NCBI GenBank assembly: GCA_030535395.1
Contig: JAUNLK010000002.1
Coordinates: 1-64,000 of the forward strand
DNA: 64,000 bases
Direction of reading: 5' to 3'
Source: Tissierellia bacterium
GTDB taxonomy: Bacteria > Bacillota > Clostridia > Tissierellales > Peptoniphilaceae
This document shows positions 41,793 through 50,210 of the stretch, in pieces (within the stretch, counting starts at the first letter, position 1; every line of letters starts with the position of its first letter). The position numbers and the translations under genes were made by a program. The notes under the pieces were generated by a model that was not told the DNA's origin, did not search any database, and worked only from the letters and a program-made list of their open reading frames with translations.

Positions 41793-41801
41793 TGGTATAA
41801 T
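41793..41801 (+). promoter_or_regulatory. extended -10 of the GNAT-dnaD-dnaI operon
   Basis: TGGTATAAT matches an extended -10 (TGnTATAAT). There is no good -35. The start near 41808 leaves a leader of only about 14 bases, nearly filled by the AAAGGAG binding site. Confidence 0.5.
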
Positions 41802-41821
41802 GGCCCAAAGGAGTGACGCCT

Positions 41822-42382
41822 GTGAATATTGTCCCCCTAGAGGTGGCACATGTCTACGATTTTCTCCAGTGGACCCCCCACGAGGATCCCCTCTACGGGA
41901 TGTTCAATTTTGTGGAGACAAGGGAGACCGTCCCCGAGTGGTACGCTTGGAAGACGGCCAGTATTTTTGATACATATTTTGCCATTGTGGTGGACGACTT
42001 TGCCGTGGGCTATATGGGCCTCAAGGGGATGAATCCCCTCCTCCGCCGGGGGGAGATTGGCATTATTTTGGACCGAGCTCAGATGGACCGGGGCTATGGC
42101 AGAAGGGCCCTCACCTGGCTCTTGGACTACGGCTTTCAGAAGCGGCACTTGGAGCGGATCAGCCTGTCGGTCTATCCCTGGAATCACCGGGCCCTGCACC
42201 TCTATGAGTCCCTGGGCTTTCAGCCCATTCGCCAGCGGGAGCAGCTCATTTCCAATCGTTGGGTCCGACAGATGGGCCCCGCCCTGGACCCCTACCGGGA
42301 GTTTTTGGTGCCCAGAGGGGGACAGTGGCGGCTGCTGGAGACGGTGATGGTGTTGAAAAGGAAGGATTGGAGTGACATTTGA
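41822..42382 (+). CDS. GNAT family N-acetyltransferase
   Basis: This is a 186-residue RimJ/RimL-like acetyltransferase using acetyl-CoA. The strand-helix AcCoA site is EIGIILDRAQMDRGYGRRALTWLLDYGF, followed by ERISLSVYPWNHRALHLYESLGF. GTG at 41822 is nine bases after AAAGGAG; a GTG three codons earlier is too close to the site. The stop overlaps the next start as TTGA. Substrate not known. Confidence 0.9.
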   Translation: MNIVPLEVAHVYDFLQWTPHEDPLYGMFNFVETRETVPEWYAWKTASIFDTYFAIVVDDFAVGYMGLKGMNPLLRRGEIGIILDRAQMDRGYGRRALTWLLDYGFQKRHLERISLSVYPWNHRALHLYESLGFQPIRQREQLISNRWVRQMGPALDPYREFLVPRGGQWRLLETVMVLKRKDWSDI

Positions 42383-43359
42383 GCTATAGAATTCAGGAGG
42401 AAACCCGGGACTTCGGGGACACCCCCATTGAAAATATTTTTCTCCACGATTTTCTCCCCTCGGCCCCGGGGGAATTTGTGAAGGTGTATCTCACCGGCTA
42501 TCACATGGCGGTCAGCGGCCTTTCCGGAGGGGATGTGGAGATTGCCCAGCTTTTAGGCACCAGCCCAGCCGAGGTGGCCCGGGCCTGGGACTACTGGGAG
42601 CTACAGAATGTCATCACCCGGGAGCTCCTGCCCAATGGCCAGAGCGGAATCATCTTCATTCGCCTGAAGGAGCTCTACGCCCAGGAGGCCTACCGGCGGG
42701 AGGCCCCCAAGGAGGACCGCTTTGTGGACAGCCTCTCCAATCCCAAAATTGCCCAGCTCTTCACCAAGGTCCAGTACTATCTCAGAAGGGAGCTGCCCTA
42801 TCAGCGGAAACTGGACATCGCCTCCTGGATGGACAGCTACAATATGCCCCCGGAGCTCATCATCGAGGCCTTTCGCTACGCCACCGAACAGAAGAACAAC
42901 ACCAAGCTCAGCTATATCGAGGCCATTGTCCGGGGCTGGGCCGATGAGAATGTCCGCACCCCCGAGGCCCTGGAGGAGAATTTTAAAAAGCACGATGCAA
43001 ACTACTTCTTCTACCGGAAGGTCATGGGGGCCATGGGCCTGGGACAGCGGGACTTCTCCCCAAAGCTCTTCACCGAGCTCATGGAAATCCGAGACGGCTG
43101 GCCCATGAAAGAGGAGCTGATCATGGCCGCCGCCCAGCGCACGGAGCGGCAGCGAAATCCCAATTTCAACTACTTCACCGCCATTCTGAGAAATTGGCGA
43201 GAGGGGGGCATAGAGGAGCTCTCCCAAATCCCCGAGAGCCCCAAGAGGGCCCCCAAGGGAGGCAAAAATATCGACGGCGCCCGAACCGACAGCTACGGCC
43301 AAGGAGAGCTGGATGAGCTCATGGCCCAGCGCTGGGAAAATCTTACGAAGGGAGAATAG
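42379..43359 (+). CDS. dnaD: DnaD-domain replication initiation protein
   Basis: This is a 326-residue primosome protein with a TTG start overlapping the acetyltransferase stop. The N-terminal winged-helix region (FLHDFLPSAPGEFVKVYLTGYHMAVSG...EIAQLLGTSPAEVARAWDYWELQNVI) is followed by two DnaD domains: YYLRRELPYQRKLDIASWMDSYNMPPELIIEAFRYA...YIEAIVRGW and KVMGAMGLGQRDFSPKLFTELMEIRDGW...YFTAILRNWREGG. It precedes dnaI, so it should help load the replicative helicase. Confidence 0.9.
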   Translation: MSYRIQEETRDFGDTPIENIFLHDFLPSAPGEFVKVYLTGYHMAVSGLSGGDVEIAQLLGTSPAEVARAWDYWELQNVITRELLPNGQSGIIFIRLKELYAQEAYRREAPKEDRFVDSLSNPKIAQLFTKVQYYLRRELPYQRKLDIASWMDSYNMPPELIIEAFRYATEQKNNTKLSYIEAIVRGWADENVRTPEALEENFKKHDANYFFYRKVMGAMGLGQRDFSPKLFTELMEIRDGWPMKEELIMAAAQRTERQRNPNFNYFTAILRNWREGGIEELSQIPESPKRAPKGGKNIDGARTDSYGQGELDELMAQRWENLTKGE

Positions 43360-43371
43360 AAGGGAGAATCC

Positions 43372-44337
43372 ATGAAGCTCCACCGGGACATACAGAGAGA
43401 ATACGAAGCCATCCGGGACCAGAGGACCCGGGAGCGGGAGGAGAGAATCAAAAGGGCCCACGGGGCCATCCCCCAGCTGAAACAATTGGAGGAGGACATC
43501 CAAAACTTTGGGGCCCAGGCCTGTATGTCCGTCCTCTCCACCGGAGATTCAGAGAGGGCCCAGCGGGGCCAGCGGGAGCTGGAGGAGATGGAGGCCTATC
43601 GCAGGAGCCTCCTGGTGGGGGCGGGCTACCCCCCGGACTATCTGGACTACCAGCCCCAGTGCCCCTACTGCCAGGACACCGGAGTCACAGAGGAGGGCCG
43701 CTGCCTCTGCTATCAGCAGAAGCTGGCCCAGCGCCTCCACAAAATGAGCGGCATCGAGCGGCTCCTGGAGCGGGAGAATTTCGAAAATTTTGACCTGGAG
43801 CGCTTCTCCCCGGAGCCCTTCCAGGGGGAAAAGCGAAGCCCCAGGGAAAATATGGAACAGATTTTGGCCACCGCCCACAGCTTCATCGAAAACTTCCCCC
43901 AGGACAATGGGGAGAACCTCCTCCTCTACGGCCCCACGGGCCTGGGCAAGACCTTCCTCTCCTCGGCCATTGCCGGGGAACTCTTGAGCCGAAACCACCT
44001 GGTGGTCTACGAGACCATCTTCGGCCTCATTCACATTTTGGAGGAGAAGGTCTTTGGAGAGCGGGGCAATGGGGAAAACCATTTAAAATACAATATTTTA
44101 TTCGAGGCCGATCTCCTCATTATCGACGATCTGGGCACGGAAACGGTGAATAGTTTCACCACCTCACAGCTCTTTAATGTGATCAACACCCGGCTGGTAA
44201 AGGGGAAAAAGACCATTATCTCAACCAATCTCACCCCCTCCACCATTTCCGCCACCTACAGCGACCGCCTCTTCTCCCGAATTTTTCAGTCCTACATTCC
44301 CATCAGGTTCTATGGCAAGGATCTGAGATGGGAGTAG
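43372..44337 (+). CDS. dnaI: helicase loader DnaI/DnaC-type ATPase
   Basis: This is a 321-residue AAA+ ATPase that loads DnaB-type helicase. The N-terminal zinc-binding CPYCQDTGVTEEGRCLCYQQKL region, Walker A LLYGPTGLGKTFLSSAIAGELL, Walker B DLLIIDDLGTE and sensor TIISTNLTPSTISATYSDRLFSRIF are present. It sits just after dnaD; the ATG follows AAGGGAGAATCC. Confidence 0.93.
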   Translation: MKLHRDIQREYEAIRDQRTREREERIKRAHGAIPQLKQLEEDIQNFGAQACMSVLSTGDSERAQRGQRELEEMEAYRRSLLVGAGYPPDYLDYQPQCPYCQDTGVTEEGRCLCYQQKLAQRLHKMSGIERLLERENFENFDLERFSPEPFQGEKRSPRENMEQILATAHSFIENFPQDNGENLLLYGPTGLGKTFLSSAIAGELLSRNHLVVYETIFGLIHILEEKVFGERGNGENHLKYNILFEADLLIIDDLGTETVNSFTTSQLFNVINTRLVKGKKTIISTNLTPSTISATYSDRLFSRIFQSYIPIRFYGKDLRWE

Positions 44338-44345
44338 GATATCGA

Positions 44346-44374
44346 TTGCTTTAAAAAAATCCATGTCTTATAAT
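44346..44374 (+). promoter_or_regulatory. promoter of the aminotransferase gene
   Basis: -35 TTGCTT and -10 TATAAT with a 17-base spacer, just after dnaI and about 39 bases before the aminotransferase ATG. Confidence 0.75.
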
Positions 44375-44412
44375 GAGGGTAGAAACTTTGTCTTTTGAAA
44401 GTGAGGTACTCT

Positions 44413-45603
44413 ATGGAATTATCAAAACGCATGCAGTCCATGCCCTACAGCGCTATTCGCAAGCTCACCCCCTATGCTGACAAGGCCAAGGCCCAAGGCA
44501 AACACGTCTATCACCTGAACATCGGTGCCCCCGACGTGGAGACCCCTCAGGAGTTCTTCGACGCCATCAACAATGCCGACCTGGACGTCCTCAGCTACGC
44601 TCCCGCAGCCGGTCTCATGGACCTGAGAGAAGCCATGGCCGACTACTACAAGGCCAATGACATCCCCATGGAAGCTTCCGACATCGTCATCACCGCCGGT
44701 GGTAGTGAAGCCCTCCTCTTTGCCCTCCTGGCCCTGACGGATATTGGCGACGAAGTGCTCACCTGCGAGCCCTACTACACCAACTACTTCAGCTACTTCA
44801 AATGGGCTGCCAACGAGTATGTGACCTTCCCCACCTCTGTAGAGAACAACTTCCACCTTCCCTCCAAGGAAGAGATCGTAAGCAAAATCACAGATCGCAC
44901 CAAGGTCCTCCTCCTCTCCAACCCCGGAAACCCCACCGGTACCGTCTACACCAAGGCCGAAATTAGACTCCTGGCAGACATTGCCAAAGAGTACAATCTC
45001 TACATCATCGCCGACGAAGTGTATCGTGAATTCATCTTCGACGGAGCCGAGTATCAGAGCTTTGGTTCCCTGGACGATATCGACGATCGCCTGATCATCA
45101 TCGACTCCATCTCCAAGCGCTACAGTGCCTGCGGTGCACGGATCGGCTGCCTGGCCACCCGGAACAACGAACTTCGGGACGCTTTCGTGAAACTGGCCAC
45201 CGGACGCCTGGCCGCCCCCACCCTGGAAATGATCGGTGCCGCTGCCCTCTACCGCAAGACCCCCGAGTACTTCCAAGAAGTAAACCGCGAGTACCAACAC
45301 CGCAGAGATGTCATGGTGGAAGAACTCAACAAAATCGAAGGAGTCACCTGCTCCAACACCGCCGGTGCCTTCTACACCATCGCCGATCTGCCCATTGAAG
45401 ACGCCGACCACTTCTGCCGCTGGCTTTTGGAAGAATTCGACGTCGACGGCGAAACCCTGATGATGGCCCCCGCCGCTGGCTTCTACGAGCACAGCGAAAA
45501 CTTCAGAAACCAAGTCCGCATTGCCTTCGTACTCAATGCAGAATCCCTGAAGAAGAGCGCCAACATCCTGGCCGAAGGCCTCAAAGCCTACAAAGCCAGA
45601 TAA
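44413..45603 (+). CDS. pyridoxal phosphate-dependent aminotransferase (AspC-like)
   Basis: This is a 396-residue class I aminotransferase. Start at MELSKRMQSMPYSAIRKL, with GAGGTAC ahead. ITAGGSEALLFALLALTD, SNPGNPTGTVYTKAEI (PLP-pyridine Asp/Tyr region IADEVYREFIFDG) and SISKRYSACGARIGCL (Schiff-base Lys) are diagnostic. It transfers amino groups between amino acids and 2-oxoacids; substrate range cannot be read off. Its codon use (many GAA, GGT, TAC, AAC) differs from the GAG/GGC/GCC-heavy neighbours and looks like a highly expressed gene. It has its own promoter and terminator. Confidence 0.93.
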   Translation: MELSKRMQSMPYSAIRKLTPYADKAKAQGKHVYHLNIGAPDVETPQEFFDAINNADLDVLSYAPAAGLMDLREAMADYYKANDIPMEASDIVITAGGSEALLFALLALTDIGDEVLTCEPYYTNYFSYFKWAANEYVTFPTSVENNFHLPSKEEIVSKITDRTKVLLLSNPGNPTGTVYTKAEIRLLADIAKEYNLYIIADEVYREFIFDGAEYQSFGSLDDIDDRLIIIDSISKRYSACGARIGCLATRNNELRDAFVKLATGRLAAPTLEMIGAAALYRKTPEYFQEVNREYQHRRDVMVEELNKIEGVTCSNTAGAFYTIADLPIEDADHFCRWLLEEFDVDGETLMMAPAAGFYEHSENFRNQVRIAFVLNAESLKKSANILAEGLKAYKAR

Positions 45604-45612
45604 GAAGCCACA

Positions 45613-45637
45613 AAACCGGCCCCCGGGCCGGTTTTTT
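45613..45637 (+). terminator. intrinsic terminator of the aminotransferase gene
   Basis: AAACCGGCC-CCC-GGCCGGTTT stem with a T6 tail, 10 bases after the stop. Confidence 0.88.
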
Positions 45638-45744
45638 CGTGCGACCAAACAGCCCCACAGCTCACGTGTAAAAAAACCCACAGACGAACCCTGCAAAAAA
45701 ACCTCTTCAGAGAAACACCCAAACCCCCCACAAAAAAGAGACAC

Positions 45745-45777
45745 AAAAAACCCGGCCCACATGATTCCTGGGCCGGG
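45745..45777 (-). terminator. intrinsic terminator of the SLH adhesin gene
   Basis: On the minus strand CCCGGCCCA and TGGGCCGGG form the stem, followed by TTTTTTGTG, about 20 bases after the adhesin stop. Confidence 0.85.
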
Positions 45778-45796
45778 TACATTTGTCCTGTGAGTT

Positions 45797-48631
45797 TTAG
45801 CCTATGAAGCTTTTTTGATTGAGATTTTTCCAGTACTCTACCTTACCGTCTTTATCCTTATTGAAATCATGTCCCATGGTTGCTTCCATAATTGCCTCAT
45901 AGAACCAATCATTGTCCATGACATCGGTGAATTTCACCACTTCGTTCTCGTGTGCGTCGATCCAATCCAAATCTGCCCTTCTGTTGAGCATACGATTGGT
46001 GATGGCGGTTACTTCAGCCCTGGTAATCTCTTTGTCGGGCCTAAAAGTTCCATCGGGATAGCCGGATATCCAGCCATTTGCTGCTGCCAATTGTACCGAT
46101 TTATAACTCCAGTGGGCATCGGTCAAGTCCACAAAATTCACTTCCTCACCCTCTGTCAATTGAGCAAAACGGGCTGCTATCGTTGCAAATTCCGCACGAG
46201 TGATGGATTTGTTGGGGCCAAATGTGCCATCGGGATAGCCGGAAACAATGCCCACTTGGGCCGCATATCCAACTGGATTTTTGTACCAGTCATTCGCCTG
46301 TACATCTGTAAAGTCGGCCGGATAATCCACGCCACTCTTTGGCCGTTCATTTAGCAAGCGAGTAAACATAACAGCGACTTCCGCCCGAGTCATTCCCCTG
46401 TTGGGAGCAAAACTTCCGTCCGGATAACCTTGGAGGTATTGGTAGTGGTCTTCGGTATTGAGGCTTTCCGAAGTAGTTGTATCCTCGGGTTTCCATACGA
46501 TGCCACCAAATGGGCCCTTTCCAGACGAGTGGTTATCATCGGGCTTCTCACCGGGTTTGTCATCGGGCTTGGGTTCGGGAGATATTTCCTTCCACACTGC
46601 CTTGAAGACATGATTTCCTTTCACCACATACTCATCGCCGGGCTTTACCACAGGCTCTGCCCAGTGAAGAAATTTATAACCCTCTCGAACCGGCGCCTTA
46701 CAAATATTTATCGTTGCCCCGAGGGATTGTTCTTCCACCACCTTCGTCTCGTTTGTTCCCTCGAACTTTCCGCCATTTGCATCGAATATGATCAATCGAG
46801 TGTCACTCTTGTAATTGACATCATAGTTGTTGAGTAAACTCTTTCGAGTTAAGATGTCATGCAATACATCGGAGTCGTCAGAAAATTGCAAGTCGTTCTT
46901 AAATTTTACATAGTTAATGGGAGGATTGTGCAATCCTTGATTGGATACATTTCCTTTAAATAGAGTCGTTGCATCGGTCTTCAGTGGCAGATAAGCATCC
47001 TCTTCAGTTATTTCTGTAGCATATTGATATGGGAAAACATGAATTGCCCCGCCTTCTCCAATATCAGCGGTGTTTGATAAGAACTGAGTTTTATTAGTTA
47101 TTTCTAATTTTACATTTTTATTTGGATCTGTGATATTGTCATCATCATCTCTGATTACGCCGTCCACTTGGATGGCTCCACCGTGACCCATGGCATAATT
47201 TTCTTTAAAAGAAGAGCCTGAGATTTCAGTTTTGTTGTCCGCTACATAGATGGCCCCACCTCTACCGATGTAAAGTGAATCCACTTTATTGTCTTCATTG
47301 GTAACGTCAATCGCTCGATTTTTCAAAAAGCTACTTGCTGAGATCTGCGTTGGAAGTAAAGTATATACGCCTGCTCCCAAGTTAGCTACATTATCTTCAA
47401 ATGAAACCTCTTCGATTTTCAAGTTTGAGTTATCTGGTTCAGAAACATTTTCACTTGCATAAATACCTGCACCGTGTACACTCACATTTTCTTTAAAGGT
47501 GGATTTTGTTACTGTCAAATTCACTTGATCTTTTGCATAAATTCCACCTCCAAAACGAAAACCGATATTTTCTGCAAATGTGGAATTGGAGATCTGTGCT
47601 TTTTTTGTAGATTCCTCTATTGATATAGCGCCGCCATTGAATTGTGCGGTATTTCCTTCAAAAGTTGAGTTATCTACTACAATGAGATTTCCTTTTTTCT
47701 TATTGATAGCACCGCCGTGGTAACCTGCTCCATTTTGTTTAAATGTTGCATTTTTAATGGTAATTTCTTGTCCGTCTTTACTACAAATTATAGCTCCACC
47801 GGATTCTTTACTCGCATTTTCAATAAATTCTCCGCCGGTAATGTTTAACTCATTACCGTATGCTGCAATGGCTCCGCCTGATTTAGCCGCCTTATTGTCC
47901 TTAAAAGTACCACCGGAGATATTTAAAGTTCCATAGGTGAAGATGACTCCACCGAAATAATTAGTAGCATTGTTTTTAAAGGTACCACCGGAAATATTTA
48001 TAATTGTATTACTTTTGCCATAGATAACGCCGCTAACCCTTCCTTCGGACTCTGCTTTATTATTTTGAATAGTAGCACCTTCTAAAACATTTAGTGTAGC
48101 GCCGTCACCAAAAAGATATATCGCCGATCCATCTGTCCTTTGAACATCAGAGAAGTTTTGTAGCACGGTACCATCTCCAAGAGTTGCTTTACCATTTTTA
48201 AAAATATCTATAGCTTCTCCTGTACCATTTCCATCCAGGATAATATTTTCAATTGTAAATTTACAATCCGTGTTTACAGTTAAAAAAGAACTATTCCTTA
48301 AATTCTTTAATGTATAGGGGCCACCCTCGGCAGAACGCAAAAGTACATTAGTATATTGCACATAAAGACTACTCTCATCAGACTTGACATCATAATCTCG
48401 ATTCATTGTTATAATATACAGGTCTGTACTATTTTCCTTGTTATTTACGCTTACTGTTGCATCATAAAAACTATTAAAATTCCCCACATGTGTTTCCTCT
48501 GCAATGGAATCGTTTAACGGTCTCTTTGTGACCGTGAACGGTTCTCCTTCAGCAAATACATTTGTTGTCAGTAGTATAGTTGCCACAAAAACTATGGCAA
48601 ATACACTTAAGCCTTTCAAAAATCTCTTCAT
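45797..48631 (-). CDS. SLH-anchored parallel-beta-helix surface adhesin
   Basis: This is a 944-residue secreted protein. A signal peptide ends TNVFA (residue 27). Residues about 30-600 hold many GGAI-type repeats (SGGAIAAYGNELNITGG, NGGAISIEES, HGGAINKKKGN) of a right-handed beta helix as in Pmp-like adhesins. About 640-700 is a Listeria/Bacteroides-type repeat (LIIFDANGGKFEG, REGYKFLHWAEP). A Pro/Lys/Asp linker leads to three SLH domains (GYPDGSFAPNRGMTRAE, GYPDGTFGPNKSITRAE, GYPDGTFRPDKEITRAE; about 735-900) that bind the cell wall. Its base composition is far more AT-rich than neighbours, suggesting transfer. Confidence 0.9.
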   Translation of the reverse strand: MKRFLKGLSVFAIVFVATILLTTNVFAEGEPFTVTKRPLNDSIAEETHVGNFNSFYDATVSVNNKENSTDLYIITMNRDYDVKSDESSLYVQYTNVLLRSAEGGPYTLKNLRNSSFLTVNTDCKFTIENIILDGNGTGEAIDIFKNGKATLGDGTVLQNFSDVQRTDGSAIYLFGDGATLNVLEGATIQNNKAESEGRVSGVIYGKSNTIINISGGTFKNNATNYFGGVIFTYGTLNISGGTFKDNKAAKSGGAIAAYGNELNITGGEFIENASKESGGAIICSKDGQEITIKNATFKQNGAGYHGGAINKKKGNLIVVDNSTFEGNTAQFNGGAISIEESTKKAQISNSTFAENIGFRFGGGIYAKDQVNLTVTKSTFKENVSVHGAGIYASENVSEPDNSNLKIEEVSFEDNVANLGAGVYTLLPTQISASSFLKNRAIDVTNEDNKVDSLYIGRGGAIYVADNKTEISGSSFKENYAMGHGGAIQVDGVIRDDDDNITDPNKNVKLEITNKTQFLSNTADIGEGGAIHVFPYQYATEITEEDAYLPLKTDATTLFKGNVSNQGLHNPPINYVKFKNDLQFSDDSDVLHDILTRKSLLNNYDVNYKSDTRLIIFDANGGKFEGTNETKVVEEQSLGATINICKAPVREGYKFLHWAEPVVKPGDEYVVKGNHVFKAVWKEISPEPKPDDKPGEKPDDNHSSGKGPFGGIVWKPEDTTTSESLNTEDHYQYLQGYPDGSFAPNRGMTRAEVAVMFTRLLNERPKSGVDYPADFTDVQANDWYKNPVGYAAQVGIVSGYPDGTFGPNKSITRAEFATIAARFAQLTEGEEVNFVDLTDAHWSYKSVQLAAANGWISGYPDGTFRPDKEITRAEVTAITNRMLNRRADLDWIDAHENEVVKFTDVMDNDWFYEAIMEATMGHDFNKDKDGKVEYWKNLNQKSFIG

Positions 48632-48661
48632 AAGTACTCTCCTCCCAAATTTTCTACACAG

Positions 48662-48714
48662 CCAAATTAAAACTCATCCACAAATGTGATTTGCATGTGA
48701 AAATTTTAATTTGG
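48662..48714 (-). promoter_or_regulatory. 5' leader stem-loop of the adhesin mRNA
   Basis: The 11-base arms CCAAATTAAAA and TTTTAATTTGG are perfectly complementary and enclose about 31 bases that themselves contain CACAAATGTG. Given the -10 at 48725-48720, transcription starts near 48713, so the outer arm is at the very 5' end. This shape commonly protects mRNA from 5'-dependent decay. Confidence 0.6.
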
Positions 48715-48920
48715 AGGATAGTATACGCCATCTGTGCATATACTTTAAGTAAAATATAGCACTTTTCATATTCGTTTTAAATAGGAAGATGCAATTTTTT
48801 TATGGCTTTATTGGGATACATTTCTGCGCCTATTCCTTATATATACCAAGTGTGGAAACTTTCATTTTGTCGGATCCCGTTCTTTGGTTCTAAAGATCTG
48901 TCCCTCAAAACGCCCAAAAT

Positions 48921-48945
48921 AAAAAGGACCCCAAGGGTCCTTTTT
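48921..48945. terminator. intrinsic terminator
   Basis: AAAAAGGACC-CCAAG-GGTCCTTTTT stem, just downstream (minus strand) of the GNAT gene ending at 48965. Confidence 0.88.
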
Positions 48946-48964
48946 GCTTTTAGCTTTTGGTTTT

Positions 48965-49447
48965 TTAGAAGAGGCGGCGGTACTCGTCTTCCAGTATGGA
49001 GAAGATCCATTGGTTGGCGTATTTGTCGCCTCTTTTGTCGCTGTGGCGGAGGATGCCTTCGTGGATGAGGTATTTCCGGTAGAGGGCGATGGCCCGCTGG
49101 TTGTATTCGTAGACGTCCAGCCAGAGGCGGTGGGCGTCTCGCTCTTCGAAGGCTCTCTTGAGGGCGAGGATCAGGGCGGCCTCTCCCAGGCCTCTGCCCT
49201 GGTAGTCCCGGGCCAGGGCCAGGCGGCGGAGTTCGTAGACTCTGTAGTTTCCCATGAGGCCCAGGAGGAAGCCCGCCGGGGCTCCCGCCACTTGGTAGAT
49301 CATGAGGTCCACTTGGGGGTCTGTTAGTTGCTTGCGGTGCTCTTCCACGCTATTGCTCCAGATGAAGGGGCTGAAGTGGGGGTCTGCCTCCTTGGCCACG
49401 ATCCATTCCAGGTCCCCCTCTCCTGCGGGGCGGATGCTCAGTTCCAT
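48965..49447 (-). CDS. GNAT family N-acetyltransferase
   Basis: This is a 160-residue RimI-like acetyltransferase. MELSIRPAGEGDLEWIVAKE at the N-terminus, AcCoA motif LALARDYQGRGLGEAALILALKRAFEERDAHRLWLDVYEYNQRAIALYRKYL. It lies one base after the nitroreductase stop on the same strand and shares its terminator. Substrate unknown. Confidence 0.9.
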   Translation of the reverse strand: MELSIRPAGEGDLEWIVAKEADPHFSPFIWSNSVEEHRKQLTDPQVDLMIYQVAGAPAGFLLGLMGNYRVYELRRLALARDYQGRGLGEAALILALKRAFEERDAHRLWLDVYEYNQRAIALYRKYLIHEGILRHSDKRGDKYANQWIFSILEDEYRRLF

Positions 49448-49448
49448 C

Positions 49449-50210
49449 TCAGTCCAACTTCAGATCGAAGCCCTGGTCTCGAATGACCTTGAAGATCTCC
49501 TGGCGCTTGGGGTTCACCTGGGTGAGGCGGGTGACGATTTGCCGGGAGAAGCTGTCGGATCTGCGGTTGGCGTCCCGCAGGTCGTAGTAGGTGGTCATTT
49601 CCTCATCGTAGTCCTCGATGGCCTTCAGGTAGTTTTCCTCCACTTGGTAGCCATTTTCGAAGACTTTCAGGGAAAGGGGCATCCGGGGTTTCAGCTGGGG
49701 CTGTTGATTGGGGACGCCGAAGCCCAGGCCCAGGACGGCAAAGGTGAGTTTGGGGAGATTTAGGATTTCCACCAGCTTGGCCTCATCGTTTAGGATGCTC
49801 CCCAGATACACGGCCCCCAGGCCCACGGATTCCAGGGCGCTGTTGACATTTTGAGCGGCGATGATGGCATCGGTCATGGCCTGGAGGAGGCGATCGGCGT
49901 CGTTCTCCCCGGGGGTCGCTTCCTTCAGCTGCTCATGGGCGATTTGCTGATTGCGGAAGCAGTCGGCCACAAAGATCCACAGCTCCGGGGCCCGGGCGAT
50001 GTACTCCTGGCCCCCCACTTGGGCTATGGCCCGCTTTTTCTCGGGATCGGTGACTCGAATGATGGAAAAACTCTGAATCCCCGTGGCGGTGGCGCTGTGA
50101 TTGGCCACTTCCAAAAGAGCTTCAACGAGTTGGGGATCCACGGGCTCATCTTTAAATTCACGAATGGTGCGGTGATTCAGTTGGTGTTCAAAGATTTTTT
50201 TATAGTCCAT
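49449..50210 (-). CDS. NfsA-type NADPH-dependent FMN nitroreductase
   Basis: This is a 253-residue flavoprotein. NHRTIREFKDEPVDPQLVEALLEVANHSATATGIQSFSIIRVTDPEKKRAIAQVGGQEYIARAPEL matches the NfsA/FRP group (residues about 12-80). The FGVPNQQPQLKPRMPL segment at about 180 is typical. It reduces nitro compounds, quinones or flavin using NADPH and may act in redox defence. Overlaps the upstream hypothetical gene by 11 bases. Confidence 0.92.
   Translation of the reverse strand: MDYKKIFEHQLNHRTIREFKDEPVDPQLVEALLEVANHSATATGIQSFSIIRVTDPEKKRAIAQVGGQEYIARAPELWIFVADCFRNQQIAHEQLKEATPGENDADRLLQAMTDAIIAAQNVNSALESVGLGAVYLGSILNDEAKLVEILNLPKLTFAVLGLGFGVPNQQPQLKPRMPLSLKVFENGYQVEENYLKAIEDYDEEMTTYYDLRDANRRSDSFSRQIVTRLTQVNPKRQEIFKVIRDQGFDLKLD

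Larger units (their letters stand above)
48632..48964. other. divergent region upstream of the adhesin gene
   Basis: These 333 bases hold no gene. They include the adhesin promoter (-10 TATACT on the minus strand, 48725-48720), a long 5' leader stem-loop (48662-48714) and a terminator (48921-48945). Confidence 0.6.
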
